From: Oscillatoria princeps RMCB-10
Lineage (GTDB): Bacteria > Cyanobacteriota > Cyanobacteriia > Cyanobacteriales > Oscillatoriaceae
Length of the DNA stretch: 64,000 nucleotides
Assembly (NCBI GenBank): GCA_019359235.1
Contig: JAHHHT010000001.1
Coordinates: forward strand, 248,001-312,000
Direction: 5' to 3'
A program made the translations under genes and the position numbers. Positions 26,043 through 36,844 of this stretch are shown here, piece by piece (positions within the stretch are counted from its first letter, which is position 1; the number at the start of each line of letters is the position of its first letter). The notes below the pieces were generated by a model that worked only from the letters and a program-made list of their open reading frames with translations, had not been told where the DNA came from and did no database searches.

Positions 26043-27278
26043 ATGGCAACGATTAACGAGAACTACCTAAAGCTGAAAGCCGGCTACCTGTTTCCTGAAA
26101 TTGCTCGCCGGGTGAGCGCCTTCGCCGAGGCCAATCCTCAGGCCAAAATTATTCGGCTGGGCATTGGCGATGTCACGGAACCATTGCCAGAAGCCTGCCG
26201 TGCGGCGATGATTAAAGCGGTGGAAGAAATGGGCGACCGCGCTACGTTCAAAGGTTATGGCCCAGAGCAAGGCTACGCCTGGTTGCGGGAGAAAATTGCG
26301 GCTCACGACTTCCAGGCGCGGGGGTGCGAGATTGACGCTTCCGAAATTTTTATCTCCGACGGTTCCAAGTGCGACACCGGCAACATTCTCGACATCTTTG
26401 GCGATGACAACACGATCGCCGTTACTGACCCGGTTTATCCGGTGTATGTGGACACGAACGTGATGGCGGGGCATACGGGTGCTGCTAATGAAAAGGGCGA
26501 GTTTGAGGGCTTGGTTTATCTGCCGGTGACGGCGGAAAACAACTTCACAGCTTCTCTCCCCACCCAGAAAGTCGATTTGATTTACCTGTGCTTCCCCAAT
26601 AACCCCACGGGAGCGACCGCGACGAAGGAACACCTGAAGGCGTGGGTGGATTATGCCAAAGCGAATGGATCTATCATTTTCTTCGATGCGGCTTACGAAG
26701 CGTTCATTACTGAGCCAGACATCCCCCATTCTATTTACGAGATTGAAGGGGCGCGGGATTGCGCGATTGAGTTTCGCTCCTTCTCGAAGACTGCAGGGTT
26801 TACCGGCACTCGCTGCGCCCTCACCGTTGTGCCGAAGACGCTGACGGCGAAAGCTTCTGACGGTTCGGATGTGGAACTGTGGAAGTTGTGGAACCGCCGC
26901 CAGTCTACCAAGTTCAATGGGGTGTCTTATATCGTGCAGCGGGCTGCTGAAGCGGTGTACTCTGAAGAAGGGCGGGCGCAAGTTAAGGCGCTGGTCAGTT
27001 TTTATCTGGAAAATGCTAAAATTATCCGGGAGGAGTTGACAGCTGCCGGTTTGGCGGTGTATGGTGGTGTTAATGCGCCTTATGTGTGGGTGAAAACGCC
27101 CAACGGTTTGTCGAGTTGGGATTTCTTTGATAAGTTGCTGCACGCCTGCAATGTTGTGGGAACGCCCGGTTCCGGGTTTGGGGCTGCCGGTGAGGGTTAC
27201 TTTCGCATTTCCGCGTTTAACAGCCGGGAAAATGTGGAAGAAGCGATGAAGCGGATTGCCGAGAAGTTTAAGGCTTAG
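26043..27278 (+). CDS. dapL: LL-diaminopimelate aminotransferase
   Basis: 411 aa, the family length. PLP enzyme converting tetrahydrodipicolinate directly to LL-2,6-diaminopimelate in lysine and peptidoglycan synthesis, the route used by cyanobacteria and plants. Visible signatures: start [31 protein letters not shown], the [15 protein letters not shown] substrate loop, FPNNPTG, and the PLP-binding Lys249 in [15 protein letters not shown]. The end [19 protein letters not shown] is canonical. Monocistronic by context. No oddities. Confidence 0.97.
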   Translation: MATINENYLKLKAGYLFPEIARRVSAFAEANPQAKIIRLGIGDVTEPLPEACRAAMIKAVEEMGDRATFKGYGPEQGYAWLREKIAAHDFQARGCEIDASEIFISDGSKCDTGNILDIFGDDNTIAVTDPVYPVYVDTNVMAGHTGAANEKGEFEGLVYLPVTAENNFTASLPTQKVDLIYLCFPNNPTGATATKEHLKAWVDYAKANGSIIFFDAAYEAFITEPDIPHSIYEIEGARDCAIEFRSFSKTAGFTGTRCALTVVPKTLTAKASDGSDVELWKLWNRRQSTKFNGVSYIVQRAAEAVYSEEGRAQVKALVSFYLENAKIIREELTAAGLAVYGGVNAPYVWVKTPNGLSSWDFFDKLLHACNVVGTPGSGFGAAGEGYFRISAFNSRENVEEAMKRIAEKFKA

Positions 27279-27362
27279 GGCGAGCAGTTTTAGGTATCGT
27301 AAGGTTGTGGCCGGCAGTGCCGGCCCAACTGCGCTAAACTAGAAAGGAAGATTTTGGCAAAT

Positions 27363-27575
27363 ATGAAAGCTATGACAGCTCAACAATTGCTGGAGCGAAT
27401 TGTCCTCAATCCGAAAGTGATGGCAGGAAAACCTGTGATTAGAGGAACCCGTTTGAGCGTTGAGTATATCTTGAACCTCCTCGCGCATGGCGCAACCGTT
27501 GCAGAAATCCTGGAAGAATACGAAGGTCTCTGTGCGGAAGATATTCAAGCCTGCATTTTATTTGCCAGTAATTAA
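27363..27575 (+). CDS. DUF433 domain protein (antitoxin-like), apparently solitary
   Basis: About 70 aa. The DUF433 core is clear: ERIVLNPKVMAGKPVIRGTR then LSVEYILNLLAHGATVAEIL and EEYEGL, a small helix-turn-helix related fold. DUF433 genes usually precede a DUF5615 PIN-like gene as a VapBC-like pair. Here the next gene is Uma2 instead, so a partner is missing. Start at the ATG at 27363; a TTG at 27354, better spaced from AAGGAAG, is possible. Confidence 0.8.
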   Translation: MKAMTAQQLLERIVLNPKVMAGKPVIRGTRLSVEYILNLLAHGATVAEILEEYEGLCAEDIQACILFASN

Positions 27576-27676
27576 TTGTCGAATATAGCGTTCATATCAA
27601 CTTAATCTATAATCTCAAACAGGGGGCCGCTGCCGGCCATCGCCCACCTTGCCTGACTTCTTTGGAGCCTACGCAA

Positions 27677-28240
27677 ATGGTACAGATTCCTTCTAAAACT
27701 TTAACGCTGTCAGAGTTTCTCAAGCTACCAGAAACCGAGCCGGCTAGCGAGTATATTGACGGTCAGATTGTTCAAAAACCCATGCCACAGGGAAAGCACA
27801 GCGCTATTCAGGGTGAGCTGTCTGCTGCTATCAACGCAGCTCTTAAACCTCAGCGGATTGCGCGAGCTTTTCCCGAATTGCGGTGTACCTTTGGCGGGCG
27901 TTCGCTCGTGCCTGATGTGTCCGTTTTTGTTTGGAACAGAATTCCCCGCGATCAGAGTGGCGCAGTTGCCAACATTTTCCTGGCGGCTCCCGATTGGACA
28001 ATTGAGATTCTCTCGCCGGAGCAAAGCCAAACGAAAGTTATCAAAAATATTCGGCACGGTTTGAAGTTTGAAACGCAAATGGGCTGGCTCATCGTTCCGG
28101 AGGAGGGAACGGTTTTTGTTTATCTTCCCCAGAACCAGCTGGAAGTTTTTGAGGGGCCTGCCGATCGACTTCCCGTGCCTTCTTTTGCTGGGGATCTACA
28201 GCTGACCGCCGGCGATCTATTTGGCTGGCTGCTAGAATGA
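27677..28240 (+). CDS. Uma2 family (DUF820) restriction endonuclease-like protein
   Basis: About 187 aa from ATG at 27677. Family signs: TLSEFLKLPETEPASEYIDGQIVQKPMPQGKHSAIQ at the N-terminus, ELRCTFGGRSLVPDVSVFVW with the PD motif, DWTIEILSPEQSQTKVIKNI with the E-I-L-S-P core, and GWLIVPEEGTVFVY. PD-(D/E)XK-like fold; physiological role unknown. Only distantly similar to the Uma2 gene at 105-758. It stands 100 bp after the solitary DUF433 gene. Confidence 0.85.
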   Translation: MVQIPSKTLTLSEFLKLPETEPASEYIDGQIVQKPMPQGKHSAIQGELSAAINAALKPQRIARAFPELRCTFGGRSLVPDVSVFVWNRIPRDQSGAVANIFLAAPDWTIEILSPEQSQTKVIKNIRHGLKFETQMGWLIVPEEGTVFVYLPQNQLEVFEGPADRLPVPSFAGDLQLTAGDLFGWLLE

Positions 28241-28417
28241 CAGGAGTGGGGTGGGGTATTAAGAATTCCGCCGGGTTTGGGGGTGCCGGTGTGTGATGAA
28301 TGAGGCAGCGCCACCGGGCACAGAGGGTGCCGGTGAGCGCTGCATGAAGTTGCCGGCTATCTTGACAGAGGCGAGCGCAGTTAGGGGGCGCTCGCTTTGG
28401 GGCGTTCGCTTCTTAGA

Positions 28418-28765
28418 TTAAATATAGCGAACCTGATTTTTCATCTCATCGACCGTGACCTGATTTAAAATCACTAACAATCTTCGCAGGATTTCTTGGG
28501 CGGGACGGCGAACAGCAAAGATAATCCCGCAATGCTCTTGATTGGCTGCAAAATAAGCTTGTGCCAATGCTTCAAAATCCACGCGATTGTGGGTCAGCAA
28601 CGTCAACCCCTGACTGATTGCGTGAGCAAGCTGTTCTTCATCAGTTTTACCTAGCTGACCTGCCTCTCGGGCAGAGAGCGCTTCAAACCCCCTATTTCTC
28701 AGCAAATCTGCTAGTATAACGTTAACATCCTCATCCAAATAGAGGCCAATAAAAATCCGATTCAT
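28418..28765 (-). CDS. DUF5615 PIN-like protein (toxin-like)
   Basis: 115 aa. The DUF5615/PIN-like pattern is visible: FIGLYLDEDVNVILADLLRN at the start with the acidic D-E-D, then GKTDEEQLAHAISQGLTLLT, HNRVDFEAL and a hydrophobic GIIFAVRRP strand. These are conserved acidic positions of a PIN-type nuclease. It overlaps the upstream DUF433 gene by four bases (ATGA type), so the two are translationally coupled as a VapBC-like toxin-antitoxin unit. RNase activity is inference from the family. Confidence 0.85.
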   Translation of the reverse strand: MNRIFIGLYLDEDVNVILADLLRNRGFEALSAREAGQLGKTDEEQLAHAISQGLTLLTHNRVDFEALAQAYFAANQEHCGIIFAVRRPAQEILRRLLVILNQVTVDEMKNQVRYI

Positions 28766-29043
28766 AGGGCTCGAACCAATGGGTCAATCAGATCCTCTGG
28801 AATTCGGTTGCGCTCGATGTAGCTATTGATTTCACTTTGGTGATCCAAATAGTAGCTCAAAGCATCGAACACCTGAGCCAGCGTCAGATGGGGCAAACCT
28901 TGCGGGATTTCTTCCGGCGCAATTCCCAGACGCCAGCTTTCCACAATAGCCCTCACCGGCGTGCGCGTTCCTCGAATAATGGGCTCACCGCCCAGGATTG
29001 CATCATCTCGGACGATGTAGAAATGCTCTGTAGTCTGAACCAT
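28762..29043 (-). CDS. DUF433 domain protein (antitoxin-like) paired with DUF5615
   Basis: 93 aa. DUF433 core: YIVRDDAILGGEPIIRGTRT then PVRAIVESWRLGIAPEEIPQ and GLPHLTLAQVFDALSYYLDH. First gene of a two-gene unit; its stop overlaps the start of the DUF5615 gene. Expected to act as antitoxin and autoregulator, by analogy. Confidence 0.85.
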   Translation of the reverse strand: MVQTTEHFYIVRDDAILGGEPIIRGTRTPVRAIVESWRLGIAPEEIPQGLPHLTLAQVFDALSYYLDHQSEINSYIERNRIPEDLIDPLVRAL

Positions 29044-29140
29044 GACTCAATCTCTAATTACTATCCATCTTTATTGTGAAGCTTTACCCCGCACAGCGCC
29101 GCACGCCCAAAGCAGAGAAAGTGGGGTGGCGCACTCAGCA

Positions 29141-29260
29141 CGCACCCCACGACTTACCAGGGAGTGCCAATCAGGGTAAAAGCCGCCCAGTAATAGGGGT
29201 GCGAGAAAGTCTCGCTGGGAAACTTGGCTAATTCCGGAGGTAGAGGTACGCCGCGCTCCC
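29141..29260 (-). pseudogene. Detached copy of the CHAT C-terminus (120-bp direct repeat)
   Basis: Encodes RGVPLPPELAKFPSETFSHP and YYWAAFTLIGTPW, the last 33 residues of a CHAT domain, with nothing of the domain in front. It is a direct repeat of 29941-30060, exactly 800 bp away, with four mismatches in 120 bp. An intact minus-strand frame of 72 codons (29154-29372) joins it to repeat-derived sequence (AGGACAGGC type) but is unlikely to be a real protein. Confidence 0.85.
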
Positions 29261-29372
29261 TTGGGCAGACCGTAACCGGCTGAGGGAACGCCTGCCCTAC
29301 GGATATATCTCGCAGGACAGGCCGGAAAGCCTGTCCCAATGTCCGGAAGAGCATACTCCTTTTAATTCCCAA

Positions 29373-29825
29373 TTACTCTTCCCAGAAACGCTGTGACAGG
29401 AGCGCACCGGCATCGCGCGGGAACGGGCAAATATCCGGCAACTCCGCAGAGGGGTAATCCTCCCTTACCTCAGATAAAGCATACTGCCATGAGCTGTCAA
29501 ACACTTCCAGGAGATATTGCTTGAGACTGGGAGACTGCTCTAGCAAAATATGCAACTCGCTTCGCTGCTCCCGTACAGTGATTTCCCATCCTCGAAAATC
29601 ACTCGAAGAGGAAACATAGCAGCGCTTGAGCAGATGACTGAGAAGCACCCGCAAACGACTCTGCAATTCACGCCGGTCTCGTTTTCCCAACGCCTCAATC
29701 TCCTCAATCAGATTTTCCATGTCTAGCCGGTCGAACTCTCCCGCTTTTAGCTTGGCAACCGTATCTGCTACCCACAGACCAAAGTCGCGCTCGTATAGCT
29801 GACTTTGCACGGGGGTTTGTGTCAT
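29373..29825 (-). CDS. DUF29 domain protein
   Basis: 150 aa. The DUF29 pattern is visible: LYERDFGLWVADTVAKLKAG then EFDRLDMENLIEEIEALGKR, RDRRELQSRLRVLLSHLLK and an acidic helical C-terminus ending PRDAGALLSQRFWEE. Very common in cyanobacteria, function unknown. It sits exactly between the two copies of a 120-bp direct repeat from the CHAT gene, as though inserted with it. Confidence 0.85.
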   Translation of the reverse strand: MTQTPVQSQLYERDFGLWVADTVAKLKAGEFDRLDMENLIEEIEALGKRDRRELQSRLRVLLSHLLKRCYVSSSSDFRGWEITVREQRSELHILLEQSPSLKQYLLEVFDSSWQYALSEVREDYPSAELPDICPFPRDAGALLSQRFWEE

Positions 29826-29953
29826 TCTATCCCCTCCAAACGCCTGATAAGTTTAGATATTCTATTCTCTCTCACAATTTTATCTGAAAAGCTCGCTCGC
29901 CGGCACTTTCGGTTCTTTGAAAGTGTGCCGCACGAGAGCGCGCACCCCACGAC

Positions 29954-30286
29954 TTACCAGGGAGTGCCAATCAGGGTAAAAGACGCCCAGTAATAGGGGT
30001 GCGAGAAAGTCTCGCTGGGCAACTTGGCTAATTGCGGAGGTAGCGGTACGCCGCGCTCCCCTGTGCCGAAAAGCTGACCTCCCTCCGTGCGCACGCGACC
30101 GGCAATCATCGCCAGTTGAGCCTGTCTGAGAGCTTCAGCTTTGATGGGCGCACTCCTCAGGTGCCGGTAAAACTCACTCATCAGCCCCACGGTTCCGATA
30201 TCGCTAACATACCACAGACTGGCGAGCGCCGACTTCACCCCCGCCTGCACGGCAAAACCGGCTTTCCCCCAATTCCGCCCCCTCAT
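29954..30286 (-). pseudogene. C-terminal fragment of the broken FHA-CHAT gene
   Basis: Reads GKAGFAVQAGVKSALASLWY, then VSDIGTVGLMSEFYRHLRSA and on to HPYYWASFTLIGTPW, the last part of a CHAT domain. It is one frame away from the upstream fragment (30204-31670). The two join at a G5 run near 30266-30270: removing one G gives GAELGKAGFAVQAG, which fits the intact CHAT protein at 20158-21699 (GAELGFAGLAVYSG). A sequencing error in the G-run would have the same effect. Confidence 0.85.
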
Positions 30287-31670
30287 CCCCCAAGGCGGTG
30301 CGACAGGCGCTCAGCACCAATAACTCCACCGGCGGGTAACTCAGCTGCAAATTCCTCAGCTCATCCCCCATGTGCACTTTAGTATTAAACAGCTGAATGT
30401 ACGAATTGTTCGGCTCCCCCGACCTAAACTCGCCGTGTGTGGCGAGGTGCACCATCCTAAACCCAAAAGATTCCCGCTGCGACTTGAGATTGTCCGCCGT
30501 GAACGCTTGGTTGAGGAAAGCCTCACCCTCCCACAAGCGACCGGCAATCGCAGACAGCTCCACCGGCACAGCCGGCAAATCGCTCGCGTCAGGAAATTCC
30601 TCCGCACCCATCGCCAAAATTTGCAGGGTTCTCACATCCACATAGCGCGTATCCGTCAAGCTCAGGCTGGGCATCAGACTGACGCTGTATTTCCCCACCA
30701 AAAACTGCTGCCCGTCATGGAGGGCAGCCACCGGCAGCGATCGCAACCCCACATCCATAATAAACGCTAAATTCTCAATCTTTTTCTCCCCTAGCTCCGC
30801 TTCCAAAGGAGCCACCAACCACTTGTAAAGTTGCTGTGCCGATGGCAAATATTTCGCAGACTGCAGCTCTCTGATATTCGTCACTTGCCGGCGAAATTCC
30901 GCCGCCACTTGGCTGACTTTGCCTCGCGTCGCGCCCGGTACGCGCTTTAAAATCGGGTTCCCTTCGCCCGTCACCATCACCAGCTGCAGCTCATCGCTGT
31001 CATCCTTGCCCGCCTCCGGCTTAGAAGGAATAAAGCTCACATACAGCAGTGCGGGCTTAATGCCTGCTTCCCGCTCAATTTCCAGCAAGGTATTGCGAAT
31101 CTCTGTCACCGTTTTCAGGCGGATTCGCCCGGTGGATTTCCAGAGATAGTTTTCAAACTGCTCCGTAAAATACTTCTCCAGCCCAAAAACAACTTCGTCA
31201 ATCGGAACCGGCGGAACTTCTTCAACCACCAGTTCTGCCGGCTGCATCCCGCGATCGAAACTTCTGACCACCTCACCCTCCTCTTGCGGGGAAAGTAGAG
31301 CAGCCGGCTCAGCGGGTGGGGGAAGCACCGGCACCGGCTCCGGTATTGCTGGGGGCGGTAGCGGCACCGGCACCGGCACCGGCACCGACGAGGGTGCAGG
31401 CGAGGGTGCAGGCGAGGGGGTAATAATTTGAATATTGCCCCTGGTGTAGGTGCCCGGAGGCACCGGCACCCGAAACAGCGGCTCAATCATATAAGAGCCA
31501 CTGCTAATCGCTCCTGCAGTGCCATTCGCCGCCGCATTTCCGATGGTAAAAGGAGTGTTTGTGCTGCCCCCGTGCCGGATGGTAATCGCACCGCTCCCAG
31601 CGCCGCCCGCCGTAGAAATGCTAGCATTTAAATTGTTTTGGTCGGGAAAAGTGCCGGTTGCCCGGAACAA
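30204..31670 (-). pseudogene. Middle fragment of the broken FHA-CHAT gene (CHAT domain)
   Basis: 488 codons. It begins at an internal TTG and continues the FHA repeats for about 60 residues. A Pro/Val linker (VPVPVPVPLPPP) and most of a CHAT domain follow, with the catalytic His in VHLATHGEF and Cys in LLVLSACRTALGD. The last 30 codons (SRFCRAGGGEVGARQ) are out of frame after the G-run near 30268. It is in frame with the upstream FHA fragment; only the TGA at 31695-31697 separates them. Without a signal peptide of its own this piece would stay in the cytoplasm if made. Confidence 0.85.
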
Positions 31671-31694
31671 ACTATCCGTGGCAATTTCAACGTT

Positions 31695-34600
31695 TCACCC
31701 TGCGCCTCCTGCGCCGCCCTGAGCGTTAATACTTGCAACTTGAATGTCGCCTTGCGGATATAGCCTGACGTCGCCACCGTCTCCGGCACTAGCGCTCGAA
31801 TCGATGCGCCCCGCAGTAATGCTGTCTGCAGCCGAAATCGCAATATCGCCACCGGCAGACACGCCCGATGAGCGCACATCCCCTAAGGTAACAGCTCCCG
31901 TCTCGCTGGTGACGCTGATATTGCCCCCCGCACCTGTGGCAGAGCTAGAATCTAGAGTGCCGGTGCGGGTGTCGATATTGCCGGCACTGCTGCTCAGGGC
32001 AATTCCCCCACTCGCCGCGATATTGCTAGCAGTTATATTATTCGTCGCTTCGATATTAACCGCACCGGCAGCGCTAACCGGCCCGCTCAAGGTAAACGTT
32101 GCGCCCGTCAGGTTGATACCGGCTGCCCCATCCGTATCAAGGGCACCGCTTATAGCGGTTGTGCCGGTGCCGGCTGTTTGAGTCATGCCGGCAGCTCTAA
32201 TTGAGCCGGCCTGTACGTCTCCAGCACTCTCAACCGTCAGGTTTCCCAGACGGAAGCTGCTACCAACAGCGCCCATAAAGCTGATGTTACCGCTGCCGGC
32301 ATTCAGGGTGAGATTCCCACCGCCATCCACAGTATTGTTAAACGCAATATCCCCATTCCCCAGGGTGTTGAGGGAGATGCTGTCTGTGAGCGTCACAGCA
32401 CTATTAAATAGAATGCTGCTACCGGCAATCTCCCCACCGGCGACCACCCCACCAACACCCGTTTGGCTGAAACCGCCGGCTAAATTCAGATCCGCCGCCG
32501 GGGCGATTGTCACCTGCCCGCTGTTGTTGACACTCAACCCACCGCCGTTAGTAGTGGTTACGGGTGCGTTGAGGGCAAAGTTGTTGCCGGTGAGGCTTAT
32601 CCCGCCAATAGCAGTTGTCTGTAAAGCGCCGTTGAAAGTAGTTGTGCCGGTGCCGGCATTTTGGGTAAGACTGGCGGCATTAATCGCCTGTGTCAGTACA
32701 TTGTTAGCGCTACTGAAAGTCAAATTGCCCAGCCTATCTGTGGAACCGGCATCCCCGCTGAGGGTGATGTTGCCGGTGCCGGCATTGAGAGTCAAGTTGA
32801 CAGTGCCATCAACGGTGCTGTTAAAGCTGATGTCACCATTGCCGGCAGAAGTGTTGAGGCTGGTGTTATCCGTAAGGGTGACAGCACTATTAAATTGTAT
32901 GCTGCTACCGGCAATCTCCCCACCGGCGACCACCCCACCGACACCCGTTTGGCTGAAACCGCCGGCTAAATTCAGATCCGCCGCCGGGGCGATTGTCACC
33001 TGCCCGCTGTTGTTGACACTCAACCCACCGCCGTTAGTAGTGGTTACGGGTGCGTTGAGGGCAAAGTTGTTGCCGGTGAGGTTTATCCCGCCAATAGCAG
33101 TTGTGTCCAGCGCGCCGTTGAAAGTGGTTGTGCCGGTGCCGGCATTCTGGGTAAGACTGGCTGCTGAAATTGCCTGCGTTAGTACATTATTACCGCTATT
33201 TACAGTCAAGTCGCCCAGTCGAGTCACACTCCCCACAGCGCCATTGAAAGTAATATTGCCGGTGCCGGCTGCTAGGGTGAGGTTTTGAGCGCCATCCACC
33301 GTACTGCTGAGCGTAATATCACCCGCACCCGTGCCGGTGTCAAGAGAGACATCGCGGCTGAGAACTGCGGGCCCATTTAACTGAATATTTCCCCCACTAG
33401 AGCCAGAATTGCTGCTGGAATTTATATTACCAGGGCTAATGCCGCCAGGAGCGGTCAGCTCGACTGCGCCGCCGGTGCCATTAGCAGAAGAGGTATTGAG
33501 ATTGCCGGTATTAATGCTGCCACTTCCGCTGCTGAAAATGATAGCGCCCCCAGCGCCATAACCGCCAGCGACAGCATTTGCGTCGCCCGCAGTAATGTTC
33601 CCGCCAGCTTGCAGGAATATCTCTCCCCCATTTCCAGCATTAGAGCTAGCGTCAAGAAGGCCGGCACTTGTGTCGATATTGCCGGCAGTGCTGGTGAGGC
33701 TGATGTTCCCCCCCGGCGCGGTAATGTTGCCGGCGGTAATATTCTCGTTCGCGGTTAGGGCAACCGGCGTGCCTTCAGCCAGTGTAATTGTTGTTCCAGC
33801 CGATGTAATAGAACCCGCCCCAACGGGAGCCTGAATCGTCAGCGGATCGTTGAATGTAATGTCGCCGGTAACAGTAATAGCGCCTGCGCTGTAGGGGCGT
33901 CCGATCGTGATAGAATTAAAGCCATCAGCTAAAGCGGCAATATCATCTGCTGTCAAATCTACAGTGTTGGGATCGTCACCTTCCCCTGCTGCTGCGCCGC
34001 CAATAGAAATATTTCCTTCGGGCGTTGCCGGTTCGAGCCGAATCGTGCCGGTGCTGGTGACTGTACTAGCACCCCCAGTCAAATCAATCTCGCTCCCTCG
34101 CAGGCTAATATCTCCCCCACCCAACGTGCCGGTGGCGTTAATTGCGCCTGCGGTAATATTTCCACCGGCATTCAGAGTGACAGGTCCCCCACTCCCAGAA
34201 CCCGCACTAGAGCTAGAATTCAGATCGCCGGCGGCGGTAATGTCGCCCGCCGCCGTCATATCGATCGCGCCGCCACTGCTATTTGCAGAAGACGAATTTA
34301 AATTGCCCGCTGCAATAGAGCCGGTGTTGCTCGTTAAGGCGATATTCCCTCCCGGCGCAGCGATGTCACCTAAATCAAGGTTCTGGTTGGCAATCAGCTG
34401 TATCGAATTGCCCTCCGCCACTGTAATTGTCGTCCCAGCGGATGTAATCGAACCCGCCCCAACAGGAGCTTGAACCGTCACTGAATTGTTGAATGTAACA
34501 TCGCCGGCTACCGTGACAGCACCACTTCCATCTGTTCGCCCAATAGTAATCGAGCTAAAGTTATCCCCCAGTGCCGCAAGATCGTCTGCTGTCAAATCTA

Positions 34601-36485
34601 GAGTGTTTAAGTCGGCATCTACTGCGCCGCCATATACAAAGACAGTTGCGCCGGCAAGCGCAATATTTTGCTCGGGCGTCGCCGGCATTAGCGTCAAAGC
34701 GCCCGTTCCCGTAACTGAATTCGCTCCCCCCAAAAAGTCAATTTCGTTTCCCTTCAGGCTAAGATTACCAGTATTTGTGCTGATCCTTCCAAGCCTTAAA
34801 CTCGCTCCCGAAATCGCTACAGCTCCCCCCTGAGTGTAGATGGTATCCCCTGCATCCATCGAAAAAGCGCCAGCACCATTCCCATCAGCATCTGCCGTAA
34901 AGGTAACCGACCCAGTAGTAGCCTGAAGACTCAGCTGGTTATCAGTCAAGTCATTTATGGTAATACCATTAGTCGCCTCCAGGATAATGTCGGCATCCGC
35001 AGTCAGTCCTTCTAATGCCTGTTCAGAAATCGTGAATGTTCCACCGGCATCCCCTTCCAGTATTTCACTATCCGTCACCTGGAGATCATCCGCCCCACCG
35101 GCACCATCCACAATCGTAATATTTTCCGGATCTAGCAGCAACGTCCCCACACTTCCGCGAGCCGCGCTTAAATCGGCAGCCCCCCGGAAAATCAGACTTT
35201 CTTTCCCCGAAACCTCCACAAACCCGCCATTCCCCCAATCAGTGCCGCCCCGCGCACTAATGCTGCCATAAAACCCCGTCACCCCATCCGCCCAAACAGT
35301 GACCCGACCCCCATTGCCACTGACAAGACTGTCTGCTATAATAGCAGAATCACCGCTCACAAAAGTGCGAAGAGCGTTCGGCACCGAACCCAGACCGCGA
35401 TAGCCGCCGCCAATCAGTACAGTGCCCCCGCCGGCATTTCCAGAAGCGTTAATACGGGCACCGGCTAGCCCCACTTTTTCACCCAAAACATTGACCGCGC
35501 CCCCGATTTGTCCGGGAGCAGTTCCCGACACATCAACCGCACCCGAAACAATCGCAGTGCCGGCACCGGCTGGCACCCGCAAACCCGAACCCGCCAGCCG
35601 CACCGTCCCATCACTATTAACCGTCAAATCCGTAGCGTGACTCACGCCCCCACCTGTCAGCATTTGCGGCAAAGAAACAGCCGGCACCCGCCAATTATCC
35701 GGCAAATTTACACTTCCTGCAAGCGGTTGAATATCCAAACTCAGCAGCATCCCCGCTTGGCTGAGGCGCACCACACTTTCCCCCGGAACCGCCGCCACCG
35801 TAACAGCCCCAGCCGGCGCAGAAAGACTGCCGGTGCTGATAGCAGTTCCGCCCAAAAGCGTTAAACTCTGCCCCGACTCAACCGCCAGCCGGCCAAAATT
35901 CAGGACCGCCCCCGGCTGCTGCAGTGTAAAAGCAAACGCATTAGGAGTTCCCACCAGCGCCGCAAAATCATTCGAGCCAGAAGCATTAAACCACCCCGAA
36001 CCAAACCCAATCCCATTTGCGGATGTCGCCATAAACGATGCCGGCACATCCAGCCGCGCATTCGGCCCAAAAATTATGCCGGCAGGGTTGATCAGGAACA
36101 GATTAGAATTCCCGCCCGTCACCCGGATTAACCCATCAATCAGCGAAGCGTCGCCGCCGGTAATCCTGCCTAAAATATTGCGAATTTCTGGAGAGGATTG
36201 AAAATTCGCAATCTCTTCAGGAGTCAGCCCAAACCGAATAAAAGAGTGGAACAGATTGGCTCCATCTTTAGAGGGAGTCCCGCCAGTAATGTTCAGCGTA
36301 TTGCCTTGGGGAGTGACGACAGTGCCGGTGCCGTCGGGTGCCGGTGAGATCGATTGCGCAAGTGCCGGCAGCGGCAAAAAGCAAATAGCCAAAGGCAAAA
36401 TTAAATCCTTTAAGCTTACCCTTTCACCTGTAACTTCTGCGAACAAGCACCACCGGAGCGCAGCCCCAAGGCGTCGAGCGAACAT
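31695..36485 (-). pseudogene. Filamentous haemagglutinin-type secreted protein, N-terminal part of a broken FHA-CHAT gene
   Basis: 1596 codons before a TGA. Signal sequence LILPLAICFLPLPALAQS, then a TPS/haemagglutination-activity domain (TLNITGG, NLFHSF, IRNILGRITGG, NLFLINPAGIIFGPNARLDV), then a long Gly/Asn/Thr-rich beta-helix with near-identical 162-residue repeats. It would be exported by a TpsB/Omp85 partner, not seen here. The sequence past the stop stays in frame (NVEIATDSLFRATG...), and the family usually reads GG-NVEIAT, so GGA to TGA is the likely mutation. With the frameshift near 30268 the full gene would be about 2.2 kilocodons ending in CHAT. The N-terminal piece alone could still be secreted. 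Confidence 0.85.
32390..33180. repeat. Near-identical 486-bp tandem repeat within the FHA gene
   Basis: The stretch around 32405-32694 recurs at 32891-33180, an offset of 486 bp (162 codons). Over this span only scattered substitutions are visible. It encodes FNSAVTL...GGVVAGGEIAGSS...NLAGGFSQTG...ALNAPVTTTNGGGLSVNNSG. Recent duplication or gene conversion is likely. Confidence 0.85.
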
Positions 36486-36844
36486 TTAGCTTACCCCTTT
36501 TTGATAGAAACCCTGGTCAAAATTACTCAAAAAACAGAACAAAGAGCTGCCCTGCGCCTTGAGAGCGCCAACGAGATGCAACCGCTGACATATAGGAAAA
36601 ACGAGCCTCTCAGCCGCCACCAGACGCACCCCTGAAAAAGACTCATTCCCCTTCCCTGCCCGTCTTTATATTAAAACCCATATCCTTCTTATAAAGGTGC
36701 CAAAACGCCAGATTTTTTACATCTGCCAAAAGGCATATCTCCCAGCACACCCACCGGCTGCCCTGGGAGAACCCCTGCCAAACTCCGCCGAATAACTCTC
36801 TCTACCTTCGCGTCTATGGCGTCTTGGCGGTAAAAACAAAAAAA
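36486..36844. other. Intergenic region between FHA and STAND-WD40 genes
   Basis: 359 bp. Promoter region for the minus-strand FHA gene on its left and the downstream end of the STAND-WD40 gene on its right. Near 36806-36835 is an inverted copy of the 'ccgccaagacgcc' repeat (cgtctatggcgtcttggcggt). No gene supported. Confidence 0.55.

Noticed and set aside
29154-29372. 72-codon frame as a separate gene
   Set aside because: Joins a dispersed repeat to a duplicated CHAT end; treated as a pseudogene fragment.
32185-33288. 367-codon open frame on the plus strand within the FHA gene, with other long antisense frames to 36489
   Set aside because: Pro/Val/Ala repeats that are the mirror image of the FHA repeats; no start signal and no recognisable domain.
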